This document shows, piece by piece, positions 54,417-63,460 of a stretch of DNA of 64,000 nt. Below the pieces are notes generated by a model that saw nothing but the letters and a program-made list of their open reading frames with translations, ran no database searches and was not told the origin of the DNA. The stretch is from Bog-159 sp963738345 (lineage in GTDB: Bacteria > Acidobacteriota > Terriglobia > Bryobacterales > Bryobacteraceae), in the NCBI GenBank assembly GCA_963738345.1, contig CAVTWI010000002.1, forward strand, positions 4,216,001 through 4,280,000, in the 5' to 3' direction. Every line of letters begins with the position of its first letter. Position 1 is the stretch's first letter. A program made the position numbers and the translations under genes.

Positions 54417-54484
54417 GCCGGACGCCCCGCATTACCGGCTCCGACCTCATTGCCGCGCTCGCAAGAGCTGGTTTCATCCCCTAA
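54413..54484 (+). pseudogene. HicA toxin relic, truncated after 23 residues
   Basis: MSRTPRITGSDLIAALARAG continues FIP and stops at TAA (54482-54484). This is the exact N-terminal helix of HicA proteins, which normally run about 60 residues further through the GSHHxF catalytic strand. Downstream sequence has no recognisable remainder in any frame beyond a few residues, so the 3' part is lost or scrambled. Confidence 0.7.
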
Positions 54485-54628
54485 AACCGGTCCCGCCGGT
54501 CACACATCGAGAAAATAACTTCCGCCTAACTCAATCCCAACCAATCAAGCCACTTACTAACTCACCCCGCCCTCGCCGTAGTTCGTTTCCTCCCCCCCAC
54601 CCCCTAAACTCAAATCGAAAGGATCCAA

Positions 54629-55252
54629 ATGTTGATCTCAGACAAACAGTATCACGCGAATCTTCGGAACGCGCAGCACTCAACGGGGCCCACCTCCGAG
54701 GCGGGCAAGGCCGCCGTTCGCTATAACGCCCTCACCTGGGGCCTCCGCGCCCGCGCCCTCATGGCTAAGCGCGACCAAGGCGCCGACTACCAGATCCTCT
54801 GGAACGGACTCGCCGAAGAATGGCAGCCCGAAACCTCCTGCGAGCGCCACCACCTCGAAACTATGGCCACCTCCCAGTGGCTGCTGGGCCGCATGGCCGA
54901 GAGTGACACCGAAGTCTATGACTCGGGCATGGGGCTGAAAGCCAAAATCGCCCTCCTCGATCGCATCTCCGTCCAGCGCGTGCGCCTCGAACGCTCCTTC
55001 ATCGCCGCCACCAATCAACTCCGTCAATTCCGGCAGGAGCGTCTCGCCCGCGCCGCCGCTCAGGCCCAAGCCGAAGCCAAAACCCAGCCGTCCGAACCTG
55101 CCAAGCCCGAAACCGCGAAACCGGCGCCTCCTCCCCCGCCCGCTCAACCGGCGCCCGCCCCGCCCGCCTCGCCTCATCCAGACTATGTCATGTCCGCCGA
55201 TGCCCCCGTCCATCCGCTCTCCTGCGAGCCCAATCCTACCGATACCCGCTAG
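54629..55252 (+). CDS. Conserved hypothetical protein of the Bryobacter-type repeat family
   Basis: A 207-residue protein. The N-terminus HANLRNAQHSTGPTSEAGKA followed by YNALTWGLRA matches a family present in many copies in Solibacter/Bryobacter genomes. The middle is helical (ETMATSQWLLGRMAESDTEV) and the C-terminal 60 residues are Pro/Ala-rich and disordered. An AAAGGA ribosome-binding site precedes the ATG. No function is known. Confidence 0.65.
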   Translation: MLISDKQYHANLRNAQHSTGPTSEAGKAAVRYNALTWGLRARALMAKRDQGADYQILWNGLAEEWQPETSCERHHLETMATSQWLLGRMAESDTEVYDSGMGLKAKIALLDRISVQRVRLERSFIAATNQLRQFRQERLARAAAQAQAEAKTQPSEPAKPETAKPAPPPPPAQPAPAPPASPHPDYVMSADAPVHPLSCEPNPTDTR

Positions 55253-56203
55253 CTCGCAAGCACTTTGATCTTTGACAACTCCGCGCCTTCCAACGACGGG
55301 TGCGCCATCATTGTCTTTCCGCCTCCCTCCCGATACCTCCATCCAGCCGCCAGATCCGCGAAAATCGCCCTTCCGAACCCCACGCCCCCCCCCAGCCCCC
55401 GCTCCCGCCCGGCCGGACCTGGAATCAGTACCCCGGCCGCCCGGCGCAATGCCCCTTACGTCCCTCAGAATCAATCGATTAGGGTTTGATCGTCCGAATC
55501 CGCCAGCGCTTCGTAACGTCGGCAAGTCCGTCGGTGCCTTAAAGTCCAAATCGGTTAGGATTGAATCTATGGGGACCTTGCAGAGTCCGACACCGGCTGG
55601 TCGCTTGGCCGCACAACTTGAACATCCGACCCCTAACGCCATCTGGAGCCGCGCTCTGGAGGATTCAGCGATGAATCTCGATGCTATACGCAGCCGAACA
55701 TCTCTCCCTGCCGTGCCTCGAAATATTGGTGCACATCGATAAGAGCCAGTTGCCGCGAGACTATGTCTGGTCAGAAACTCGCTTGTCCGCTTCACCATCG
55801 GTTTTGGCGCTGCAGGGATTCAGCGGCGCCGGATCCCGCCAGTCGGTGGGCAAGGCATGGGTGACGGAGGCGAATCAGTTGGCAATCCAGGTCCCCTCGT
55901 TCGTCGTTCCCGAGGAGTGGCCTCGCTGGAATCCGGTACCGATCGTAACAACCCCGCCCTCGCAGTCCACCCGCCCTTGCCTCCGCCCCGCAACAAATGT
56001 CACACAATGTAACACCAAACGCCAAGAAATCACCTCGTGTAACACGCCCCAGCCCCCAACCCGCGACCTCGGACATTGGTCCCTAAAGTGCACTGACCAA
56101 GCCGCACGCCAGCTAACGTGGCAAGGCGTCGATTCTATGCACACGCTAATCCTAAGATCGCCCAAGTCCCCCCAGTCCGCCTGCCAAGCACCGAAAAACC
56201 CTC
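55253..56203. other. Long gap without a convincing gene
   Basis: About 950 bp. Frames present on both strands have Pro/Arg-biased composition and no motif. Near 55997-56048 short repeats of TGTAACAC occur, coding in one frame for NVTQCNT-like units seen in acidobacterial hypothetical proteins, so a decayed member of the family upstream may lie here. No RNA gene seen. Confidence 0.45.
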
Positions 56204-56641
56204 ATGGCTGCACGGAGGTCCGTGGATAAAGTGGTGAATATTCTGCTGGTTGAGGATAATCCCGGCGACATCTTATTGGTGCAACATGCGTTGAAAGAGT
56301 ACCGCATCGTGCATCAATTGCACATAATCCGGGATGGCGCCGAAGCGCTGGCCTTCTTGGCGCGCATGGGCTTGCCCAGTGAGGAACCATGTCCGGACGT
56401 CCTCCTCCTCGATCTGAACCTTCCAAAAGTGGAAGGGCCCCGCGTGCTCACCGAATTTCGGAAGCATCCCGAATGCGAACACACACCGGTCATTGTGGTT
56501 ACCTCGTCCGACGCCCAGAAAGACCGCCGCCAAATGGCCGACCTAGGCGTTTCGCGGTACTTCAAAAAGCCGTCGGACCTGGATGCTTATCTGCGGCTGG
56601 GCTCCGTGGTACGCGAAGTAATCGAGGAAGCTGCCGCCTAA
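56204..56641 (+). CDS. Single-domain response regulator (CheY-like receiver)
   Basis: A 145-residue stand-alone receiver of the kind paired with hybrid or phytochrome kinases. The acidic pocket is VEDNPGD (Glu18, Asp19), the phospho-acceptor is Asp70 in VLLLDLNLP, and the Thr/Ser and Lys are in VVTSSDAQKD and YFKKPSDLD. There is no output domain. No kinase lies next to it. It is convergent with the methyltransferase, 9 bp apart. Confidence 0.9.
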   Translation: MAARRSVDKVVNILLVEDNPGDILLVQHALKEYRIVHQLHIIRDGAEALAFLARMGLPSEEPCPDVLLLDLNLPKVEGPRVLTEFRKHPECEHTPVIVVTSSDAQKDRRQMADLGVSRYFKKPSDLDAYLRLGSVVREVIEEAAA

Positions 56642-56650
56642 GCCCGGCCA

Positions 56651-57439
56651 TCAGTTACGGGCGCTTACCAAATCCTGGATGCCGTCGGGAATGACGGTGT
56701 AGTGCACATCGGCAAACAGCGCGCTAAGCCTACCAACAATATATTCTTCGGAGCGCCATGACGTGTGGTACCAATCGGGGACGAGACCGGCGAGTTTTCC
56801 GCTTCGCTGATGCAAGAAGCCGTTTCGTACCAACTCTGTCGCGGCTTGCGGGTTCAGCGTGCTCGCCGCCCTTCGCCCGTGAACAGTCAAAATGATAATC
56901 CCTTGGGGCCGAAGGATGCGTCTTAATTCCGCCAGCCAGACATTCTGTAGCTCTTTGTCAAGATGAGTGAAAACCGAAAAGCAGTACACCATATCGAAGG
57001 CGCCGGAAGGAAAAGGCAGTGGGGGCAGTGGGTTGTTTTTGACAAACGTCGCCCCCTTTAGGTTGTCCGCACACCAGGCAATAGCATCAGCGTCTACATC
57101 AACGCCGACAAAGTTTGTCGCCGGGTAGCTTTGGACGAGCCACCGGAGTGTGCGTCCGCACCCGCATCCGAAGTCCAACACGCAATTGGCGTCCGATAAG
57201 CTCGTGCCCATCTCTTGGACTTGTCGTTCGATATGTCCCGCGCAAGCTTGGCCGACTCGAACAAAACCGTCAGCCGATAAGGATTCGCTGACACGATATC
57301 GTAGGAGGGCGGGCGGCAGGGGCGGCAGCGCCTGGGACATCCTTCGTTCCCGCCAGTCAGCAAACCGAATGCGGCCACGCAGACACAATCGAAATATGCG
57401 GTGATATATAGGCCGAAGCAGGTTCTTCAGGAACTGCAT
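56651..57439 (-). CDS. Class I SAM-dependent methyltransferase
   Basis: A 262-residue methyltransferase. Motif I is VLDFGCGCGRTLRWL (about residue 90), motif II VGVDVDADAIAW, then the acidic FDMVYCFSVFTHLD and the post-motif LAELRRILRPQGIIILTVHG. An N-terminal basic/hydrophobic arm (NLLRPIYHRIFRLCLRGRI) may associate with membrane. The acceptor is unknown. Its start overlaps the aminotransferase end by 13 nt. Confidence 0.85.
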   Translation of the reverse strand: MQFLKNLLRPIYHRIFRLCLRGRIRFADWRERRMSQALPPLPPALLRYRVSESLSADGFVRVGQACAGHIERQVQEMGTSLSDANCVLDFGCGCGRTLRWLVQSYPATNFVGVDVDADAIAWCADNLKGATFVKNNPLPPLPFPSGAFDMVYCFSVFTHLDKELQNVWLAELRRILRPQGIIILTVHGRRAASTLNPQAATELVRNGFLHQRSGKLAGLVPDWYHTSWRSEEYIVGRLSALFADVHYTVIPDGIQDLVSARN

Positions 57440-58605
57440 AGCGATTGCGTAGCCTTCTCAATGCGCGCCACCGCTTCCATCAGATTCTCCAAGGAGTTGG
57501 CGTAGCTGAAGCGGATATAGCCTTCGCCGTACTTCCCAAAAGCCCCCCCGTTCAACGCCGCTACCCCCGCTTCTTCCAATAGAAAGTCGGCCATCTCCCG
57601 CGACGCCATACCGGTCCCTTCCACATTGGCGAAAGCGTAGAAAGCCCCGCCCGGCGCCGTGCACCGGAAACCTGGAATCGCATTCAGCCCCCCGCAGATC
57701 GCCTCGCGCCGGCGACCGAACTCGGCCACCATAGCTTCCACCGGTTCTTGCGGCCCGCGCAGTGCGGCGATCCCGGCGCGTTGCGTGAAGCTGGCCACAC
57801 AGACTGCACGAATTCACCATCAGCTTGTTCACCGCCTCCACCAGCCACTCCGGCATCACGCCGTATCCCATGCGCCAGCCGGTCATGGCATAGGTCTTCG
57901 AAAATCCGTCCAGGATGATGGTCTTCTCCAGCATGCCCGGGCAAGCTGGCGATGGAAACAGGCGGCCTCGCCGTAGTAGATGCGCGAGTAGATTTCGTCG
58001 GAGAGCACGATCAGGTCGCGCTCGCGCACCATGTCCGCAATCGCGCGCATGTCCTCTGCCGGAATCACGCCGCCGGTCGGATTCTGCGGCGAGTTCAGCA
58101 CCAGCATCTTGGTCCGGTCGTTCAGCCGCTCCCGCAGCAGGTTCAGGTCGAATGAGAATCCGCGGCTCTTCCACCAGCGGGATCGGCACCGGCGTCGCGC
58201 CCAGCGTCCGGATCATCGATTCGTAAATCGGAAACCCCGGGTTCGGGTAGATCACTTCGTCGCCCGGCTCCAGCAGCGCCATCATCGGGAAGAAGATGAT
58301 CGGCTTGCCGCCGGGGACGATCGCACACATGCTCCGGCCCCACCTGGATGCCGCGCCGCCGTGACACATCCTCAGCGATCGCCTCGCGCAAGTTCCGGCA
58401 GGCCCTGCGTCGGCCCGTAGTGCGTCCAGCCTTCGTCGAGCGCGCGCTTGCCGGCCTCCACGATGTGCGCCGGCGTGGGAAATCGGGCTCGCCGATTTCC
58501 AGGTGGATGATGCTGCGTCCCTTGCGCTTCCAGCGCCCGCGCCCGCACCAGCACGTCGAAGGCGGTCTCGACCCCGATGCGGCTCATCCGTTCGGCAAGC
58601 TTCAT
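57427..58605 (-). pseudogene. Class I/II PLP aminotransferase, multiple frameshifts
   Basis: About 390 residues spread over three frames. The order of segments is clear: MKLAERMSRIGVETAFDVLV, FPTPAHIVEAGKRALDEGWT, VPGGKPIIFFPMMALLEPGD, MLVLNSPQNPTGGVIPAEDM, VLSDEIYSRIYYGEAACF, then the PLP lysine in ILDGFSKTYAMTGWRMGYG and MASFTQRAGIAALRGP to the TGA at 57427. At least six one-base indels are needed. It is an aspartate/aromatic-type aminotransferase. The residues needed for PLP are all present, so local sequence error is possible. Confidence 0.75.
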
Positions 58606-58824
58606 GCGATGCTTTCCGGAAAAAGGGAACCCCGTCGCGGAGTTCGACACACCCACGCGGTCGTCGATATGCACGCGCTCGCCCGCGATCCGTCCCGTCA
58701 CGCCGCCCGCCGCCATCCAGCGTCGACGATGGCGGTCTGATAGGGCACGTCCGCCGCAAAGCTTCGGTCGCAGAGTAAATCACTGTCTCCGTATAAATCG
58801 TTCCCGAGTCGTCCGTTCGTTCAT
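58602..58824 (-). pseudogene. DUF35-like OB-fold acyl-CoA-associated protein, frameshifted
   Basis: A short OB-fold partner of thiolases, about 73 residues. Fragments in different frames give ERTDDSGTIYTETVIYSATEA, then a Gly-rich turn, VTGRIAGERVHIDDRVGV and ELRDGVPFFRKA. It is placed between the thiolase and the aminotransferase, whose ATG it reaches. Exact limits are uncertain because at least three indels intervene. Proteins of this type bind acyl-CoA beside lipid-transfer thiolases. Confidence 0.5.
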
Positions 58825-59988
58825 ACCGTCCCCAAGAATGGTCACCACGCAGGTGGCGCCCGACCCGCCCAGGTTCTGCGCCAGCCCCAGCGAATGTCGC
58901 GGCACCTGCCGTTCGCCCGCCTCGCAGCGCATCTGCAGCACCAGGTCGCAAATCTGCGCCACGCCCGTGGCGCCCACCGGATGCCCCTTCGATTTCAACC
59001 CGCCGCTGGTGTTGATCGGCTTATCGCCCGTGCGCGCCGTGTGGCCCGCCAGCGTGAACGGGCCGCCTTCGCCCCGCGGCACGAAGCCCAGGTCTTCGAT
59101 GGCGATGATCTCGGCAATGGTGAAGCAGTCGTGCAGTTCGGCGAATTGGATATCGGCCGGGCCCACACCCGCCATCTGGTAGGCCTTCTCCGACGCGCGC
59201 CGCACCGCCGGGAACGTGGTGATGTCCGGCTTCTGATCCAGCGCCACGAAGTCGGACGCCTGCGCGATGCCCAGCACGCGCACCGGCTTATCGCGTGAAC
59301 TCGCCCGCGCGCTCCGCCGGCGCCAGCAGCACCGCCGCCGCGCCGTCGCTGATCAGCGAGCAATCGTAGAGATTCAGCGGATCGGCGATCGGCTTGCCCG
59401 TCCATGGCCTGCTCCATGGTGATCACTTTGCGCATCTGCGCGTCGGGATTCAACGCGCCATTCGCGTGGTTCTTCACCGCCACCGCCGCCAGATGCTCGC
59501 GCGTGGTGCCGAACTGGTACATGTGCCGGCGCGCGATCATGGCGAACAGCGAGGCGAAAGTGGAGCCGGCTTTGATCTCGCCGCGAGCAGTCGCCCGCCC
59601 CCGCCAGGATCTCGGTCACCCTGGGCGTCGGCTGCGAGGTCATCTTCTCCACCCCCACCACCAGCACGAGGTCGTAAACGCCGCTCGCCACTCCGTTATA
59701 GGCGTGGAAAAAGGCCGATCCGCTGGACGCGCAGGCCGCCTCAATCCGCGTGGCCGGGACGCTCATCAATTCCCAAGCGCGGTCGACACGTAAGGCGCCA
59801 GGTGATTCTGCCCTACGAAACGATGGGCCCGCAAAGTTACCCAGAAAGAACGCCTCCACTTGGGAAGGACCGGCGTGCGCGTTCTTGAGGCACTTCTCGC
59901 CGGCTTCCACCGCGAGCGATCGAAGGTCGCGGCCGGGAAATGCGCCAAACTGGGTCTTCCCAATGCCGATTACAGCCACAGGTCTCAT
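58780..59988 (-). pseudogene. Thiolase / acetyl-CoA acetyltransferase-like protein, multiple frameshifts
   Basis: About 400 residues over three frames: MRPVAVIGIGKTQFGAFPGR, VEAFFLGNFAG, the active-site Cys in RIEAACASSGSAFFHAYNGV, RHMYQFGTTREHLAAVAVKN, RVLGIAQASDFVALDQKPDI, then FAELHDCFTIAEIIAIEDLG and the catalytic loop GGLKSKGHPVGATGVAQI. The pattern is the SCP-x-like thiolase class. At least four one-base indels separate the blocks, though no conserved motif is missing. It probably formed an operon with the OB-fold protein and aminotransferase. Confidence 0.75.
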
Positions 59989-60077
59989 AAATCCAGCTTA
60001 TCGCGACCGGGCAACCGGAGGAAACCGGCCTGGGCTAAAATCGATGTAGCGCCAGCCAATCTGCTTGGCGCGCTTTG

Positions 60078-60114
60078 TTTTCACGTTGTTTCCACGTTTT
60101 CGTGGTTTTCACGT
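60078..60114 (+). promoter_or_regulatory. Repeat cluster upstream of the ECF sigma gene
   Basis: Two direct copies of TTTTCACGT (60078-60086 and 60106-60114, 28 bp apart) flank a perfect hairpin CCACG-TTTT-CGTGG (60092-60105). The cluster ends 40 bp before the sigma-factor start. It may bind a regulator or form a leader structure. Confidence 0.45.
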
Positions 60115-60153
60115 CATCTTGATAGGACCGTGGAAGCCGTTATATACGCCTTG

Positions 60154-60678
60154 ATGAGCGAAGCCGTCGATCCCGGTCTGGAACTCCTGGAGACGCAGAA
60201 CAGGTTTGTTTCAGATCACTTACGCCGGATTTTCGTCCAAATTTATCGCATTGTCGGGAATGTCGCCGACGCCCAGGACCTCACCCAGGAGGCCTTCATT
60301 AAGGCGTTGCAGCGGCAGGACCAGCTAAAGGACGAACAAAAGGCGGCGCACTGGCTGTCGCGCATTGCGACCAATACGGCCATCGACTTTTTGCGCCGCA
60401 GTGGCCGCGTCACCTACTGCGAACTAGACGTGGCGCCCGAAAGCCACGACGAAAGTCCGGAAGACATCCTGCTGCGCTCCGAGCAGCACGATTACCTGGA
60501 AGATGGCTTGCGGCTCCTGACGGCCCGCGAACGGGCGGCCCTGATGATGCGCGATGTGGAGGGCCTTCCGGCGGAAGAAGTTGCCCAGCGCATGGATTGT
60601 TCCAAGGCGACGGTCCGGTCACACATCGCGAATGCGCGCAACAAACTGCGGAAGTATATGGAAAAGAGGAAGCCATGA
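60154..60678 (+). CDS. ECF-subfamily RNA polymerase sigma factor
   Basis: A 174-residue sigma-70 family protein with region 2 (LRRIFVQIYRIVGNVADAQD, LTQEAFIKALQR, HWLSRIATNTAIDFLRR) and region 4 (LLTARERAALMMRDVEGLPA, EEVAQRMDCSKATVRSHIAN). The linker is short and there is no region 3, as in ECF factors. ATG 60154 is taken; an in-frame GTG at 60130 is possible. It overlaps its anti-sigma gene by ATGA. Confidence 0.9.
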   Translation: MSEAVDPGLELLETQNRFVSDHLRRIFVQIYRIVGNVADAQDLTQEAFIKALQRQDQLKDEQKAAHWLSRIATNTAIDFLRRSGRVTYCELDVAPESHDESPEDILLRSEQHDYLEDGLRLLTARERAALMMRDVEGLPAEEVAQRMDCSKATVRSHIANARNKLRKYMEKRKP

Positions 60679-61253
60679 CGCATCCGAATCAGTCCATTCT
60701 GGCTCTTTACGCCGGCCAGGACCTCGGTTGGTTCAGCCGCCGGCGCACGGAGCGTCACCTGGCCCGTTGCAGCGAATGCCGCGACGAGGTGCAGGCGTTC
60801 GAGGCGGTCCGCGATCAGATGGCCGCGCTCAACCAAATACCGGCGATTTCCTGGAACCGCCTGGCCGCCGAAATGAAAGCCAATATCCGGCTGGGCCTCG
60901 CGGCCGGCGAATGCGTCCGCGCCGAGACCGCCGCCCGCTCCTTCAACCCGTTCAGTCTTTTATCCAGCACCCGCGCCTTCGCGGCCTGCGCCAGTGTGAT
61001 GGTAATGTTGGCGGCCGGCCTGATGCTGCAGCGGCCCACGCCCGTCGCTCCTGTGGCGCTGGCAAGTGGCAACTCGGTCTTGCGGGCTACTGCCAATGGG
61101 ATCGAATTGAATCAGGGAGGCCAGACTTTGAGCCTTCTGCACGTGCGCTCCACGGACGTAGCTTATTCCGCCGGAGCCCAGGGTTCCATGCAGGCCGGAT
61201 ACGTGGATTCCGACACCGGCAATGTGACGATCAATAACTTGTATGTCCAGTAA
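60675..61253 (+). CDS. Zinc-finger anti-sigma factor, membrane-spanning
   Basis: A 192-residue protein with the ZAS motif His28-xxx-Cys32-xx-Cys35 (RHLARCSECRDE), a central helix and one transmembrane segment (AFAACASVMVMLAAGLML, about 103-120). A small extracytoplasmic domain follows. Translational coupling with the sigma factor shows that it restrains that factor until a cell-envelope signal. Its end overlaps the next gene by 11 nt. Confidence 0.85.
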   Translation: MTHPNQSILALYAGQDLGWFSRRRTERHLARCSECRDEVQAFEAVRDQMAALNQIPAISWNRLAAEMKANIRLGLAAGECVRAETAARSFNPFSLLSSTRAFAACASVMVMLAAGLMLQRPTPVAPVALASGNSVLRATANGIELNQGGQTLSLLHVRSTDVAYSAGAQGSMQAGYVDSDTGNVTINNLYVQ

Positions 61254-62382
61254 ACTTGCGATTCTTATGGTGGCCTCGGTCTCTGCGCTCTGCGCGCAGG
61301 ACAAGCCGCTCGACAACCCGGTGAACATCAATCTTCCGGTGGATTCGCCGCTCACCCTGATCTCGACGAATCTGGGCGAATCGCACGTTAGCCAGCGCGG
61401 CAGCGCCGTAGTGCTCGATCTGGACGTTTCCCTCACCCTGCACAATTCGAGCGCCAACCGCGTCCGCGGCGTCACTCTGCTGGTGGCCGCGCAAGAGTCC
61501 ACCCCAGGAGGCAAGGCCTCTGTCTCAGTCCCCAGCCTGGACGTCGCCCCTAACCAGAATTTTCCAGTCCGTATTAACCTGCGCCTCCTTCGGCCCGCTC
61601 AAATGGGCAGTGGTTCCCTCGTACAGGTCAACCTGGATGGCGTGTTGTTCCAGGACTATAGCTTTTACGGCCCGAATCGTCTGGATTCCCGCCGCACCAT
61701 GACCGCCTGGGAGATGCAGGCCCAGCGGGACCGCAAATATTTCAAATCGATTCTAGCGGCGCACGGCATTGAAGGCTTGAAGCAGGCTATGCTCGAAAGC
61801 CTGAACCGGCAGGCCGAACGCCCGCGCCTGGATGTACAGGTCTCGCGAGGGCGTGCCGTAGCCTCGGCCGCTACCGGCGAACATGCCGCGCGGTTCGCCT
61901 TCCTGCGCTTCCCCGGCGAACCTGTGGAACCCGTCGAAGGCTGGGCCGAGATCGTTGGCAATGAAGCCCGCAATCCCCGCATTGATGTGCGTAACCTGTC
62001 CACACGCCAGGTGCGCTCCGTCGAGATCGATTGGATCGTTAGCGACCGCCAGGGCAAACAGTATATGGCTGGTTCCGTGCCCGCCTCCGGTCCGGAATTC
62101 AACCTGAAAGCCGGCAGCACCAGTCGCGTTTTGCAGGATACTGCCCTCCGCTTCTCGCATCTGTCGAACGATGGCGGAGCGCCAGTTTCCATCGCCGGTA
62201 TGACGGGTTTCGTGGGTCAAGTCGAATTCTCCGATGGTAAGGTCTGGATCCCTAATCGCGAGTCGCTGGCCGGAGCCCAACTGCTCGGCATTCTGGAGCC
62301 GTCTCCGGAAGAGCAGCGCCTGCTTGATCTCTATCGCAAGAAGGGTCCCAAGGCCCTGGCCGACGAGTTAGGCAAGTTCTGA
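61243..62382 (+). CDS. Secreted protein of unknown function in the sigma operon
   Basis: A 379-residue exported protein with a signal peptide (SKLAILMVASVSALCAQDK). Two beta-rich regions, VVLDLDVSLTLHNSSANRVR with NFPVRINLRLLRP and IDVRNLSTRQVRSVEIDWIV, look like Ig-type or transglutaminase-associated folds. A helical middle (AWEMQAQRDRKYFKSILAAH) lies between. It starts inside the anti-sigma gene and belongs to the same operon. Family not recognised. Confidence 0.65.
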   Translation: MSSKLAILMVASVSALCAQDKPLDNPVNINLPVDSPLTLISTNLGESHVSQRGSAVVLDLDVSLTLHNSSANRVRGVTLLVAAQESTPGGKASVSVPSLDVAPNQNFPVRINLRLLRPAQMGSGSLVQVNLDGVLFQDYSFYGPNRLDSRRTMTAWEMQAQRDRKYFKSILAAHGIEGLKQAMLESLNRQAERPRLDVQVSRGRAVASAATGEHAARFAFLRFPGEPVEPVEGWAEIVGNEARNPRIDVRNLSTRQVRSVEIDWIVSDRQGKQYMAGSVPASGPEFNLKAGSTSRVLQDTALRFSHLSNDGGAPVSIAGMTGFVGQVEFSDGKVWIPNRESLAGAQLLGILEPSPEEQRLLDLYRKKGPKALADELGKF

Positions 62383-62414
62383 CGGTTGGCCCAGCACCTG
62401 CTATTGCACACCCG

Positions 62415-63440
62415 ATGCGTTTGATCGCCGCTTTCCTGCTGACGGCCGGATTCTTATACCCGCAGTTCCAAAGTACAGTCCCTCTAGTGGTTGCACCCAC
62501 TACGGTTACTGACCGGAGAGGTCACCTTGTCGACGGACTCGGCGCCAATGACCTGATCCTGTTTGACAACAGCGTGCCGCAAGCGATACAAGTACACGAG
62601 TCCTTTGACCCCATCTCGCTCGTGGTTCTGATTGAAGCGAACTCCAGTTCCGAGGCTATTCTGGATAAACTCGGCGGCAGTGGTGTGTTGTTCTCCGACC
62701 TGCTCTCCGCCGAAGCCGGCGAGACCGCCTTGGTCTCATTCAGCGATACCGTCAACCTGATGCAGGACTTTACCTCCGACTCGCGCGTGTTGTCCAACAC
62801 CTTGCGCGGCCTCCGCCCCCAAGGTGACGGCTGCGCTCTGCTCCAGGGTGTGCACGATTCGCTGCACTTGCTGGCCGGCCGCGACCCGAAACGGCGGCAT
62901 ATCCTTTTGGTGATCGCCGAGCGGCGCGACCGGTCGAGCAAAGTGAAGGTGGCCGACTTACTCGAAGACCGGCAACTGCAACACACCACCATTTATTGGC
63001 TGACTTACTCGACCTTCCTGGCGCCTTTCACCAACAAGCCCAAGACCAAATGGGACCGCATGACCGATGAGGAGAAGGCCCGCACCCATAGCATGCAGGG
63101 CGATCACAAATTCGCTTATCCCGAGGAAGAAGAAGTAGTGCCGCCCGAAATGCCGCCCGGCAGCCTGCTCAGCATCTTCACGGAACTGGCGCACAAGACC
63201 ACAGTGGATTCTGCCAGCCTGTTCTCGCGCACCAGCGGCGGACGGATGTTCAGTTTCTTGAAGCAAGCCGCCTTGGAAGAGGCGATTCAGGCGGTGGCCG
63301 ATGAGGTGCACCGGCAATACATCGTCACCTTCCAACCTAAGCCGGACGCGCCTGGACTGTTCCACACCTTGCGCGCCGAAGTGAGAGGCAGGCCGGAGTT
63401 ACAGGTCCGTACACGGGCTGGATATTGGAGTGTCCAATGA
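62415..63440 (+). CDS. VWFA-related acidobacterial secreted protein (third copy)
   Basis: A 341-residue member of the same family as the genes at 21503 and 23275. It has a signal peptide (MRLIAAFLLTAGFLYPQ), strand VAPTTVTDRRGHLVDGLGAN, then LILFDNSVPQAIQV and the VWFA core SLVVLIEANSSSEAILDKLG. The end FHTLRAEVRGRPELQVRTRA with GYW is the family signature. It lacks the long C-terminal module of the other two. It lies 32 bp downstream of the previous gene and probably belongs to the ECF sigma operon. Confidence 0.82.
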   Translation: MRLIAAFLLTAGFLYPQFQSTVPLVVAPTTVTDRRGHLVDGLGANDLILFDNSVPQAIQVHESFDPISLVVLIEANSSSEAILDKLGGSGVLFSDLLSAEAGETALVSFSDTVNLMQDFTSDSRVLSNTLRGLRPQGDGCALLQGVHDSLHLLAGRDPKRRHILLVIAERRDRSSKVKVADLLEDRQLQHTTIYWLTYSTFLAPFTNKPKTKWDRMTDEEKARTHSMQGDHKFAYPEEEEVVPPEMPPGSLLSIFTELAHKTTVDSASLFSRTSGGRMFSFLKQAALEEAIQAVADEVHRQYIVTFQPKPDAPGLFHTLRAEVRGRPELQVRTRAGYWSVQ

Positions 63441-63460
63441 CAGTCAGCGTGCAGTGACCG

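Noticed and set aside
54680..55798. Long minus-strand reading frame opposite the hypothetical gene at 54629
   Set aside because: Composition is Gly/Arg-rich as expected for the complement of a Pro/Ala-rich gene; no start signal or known motif.
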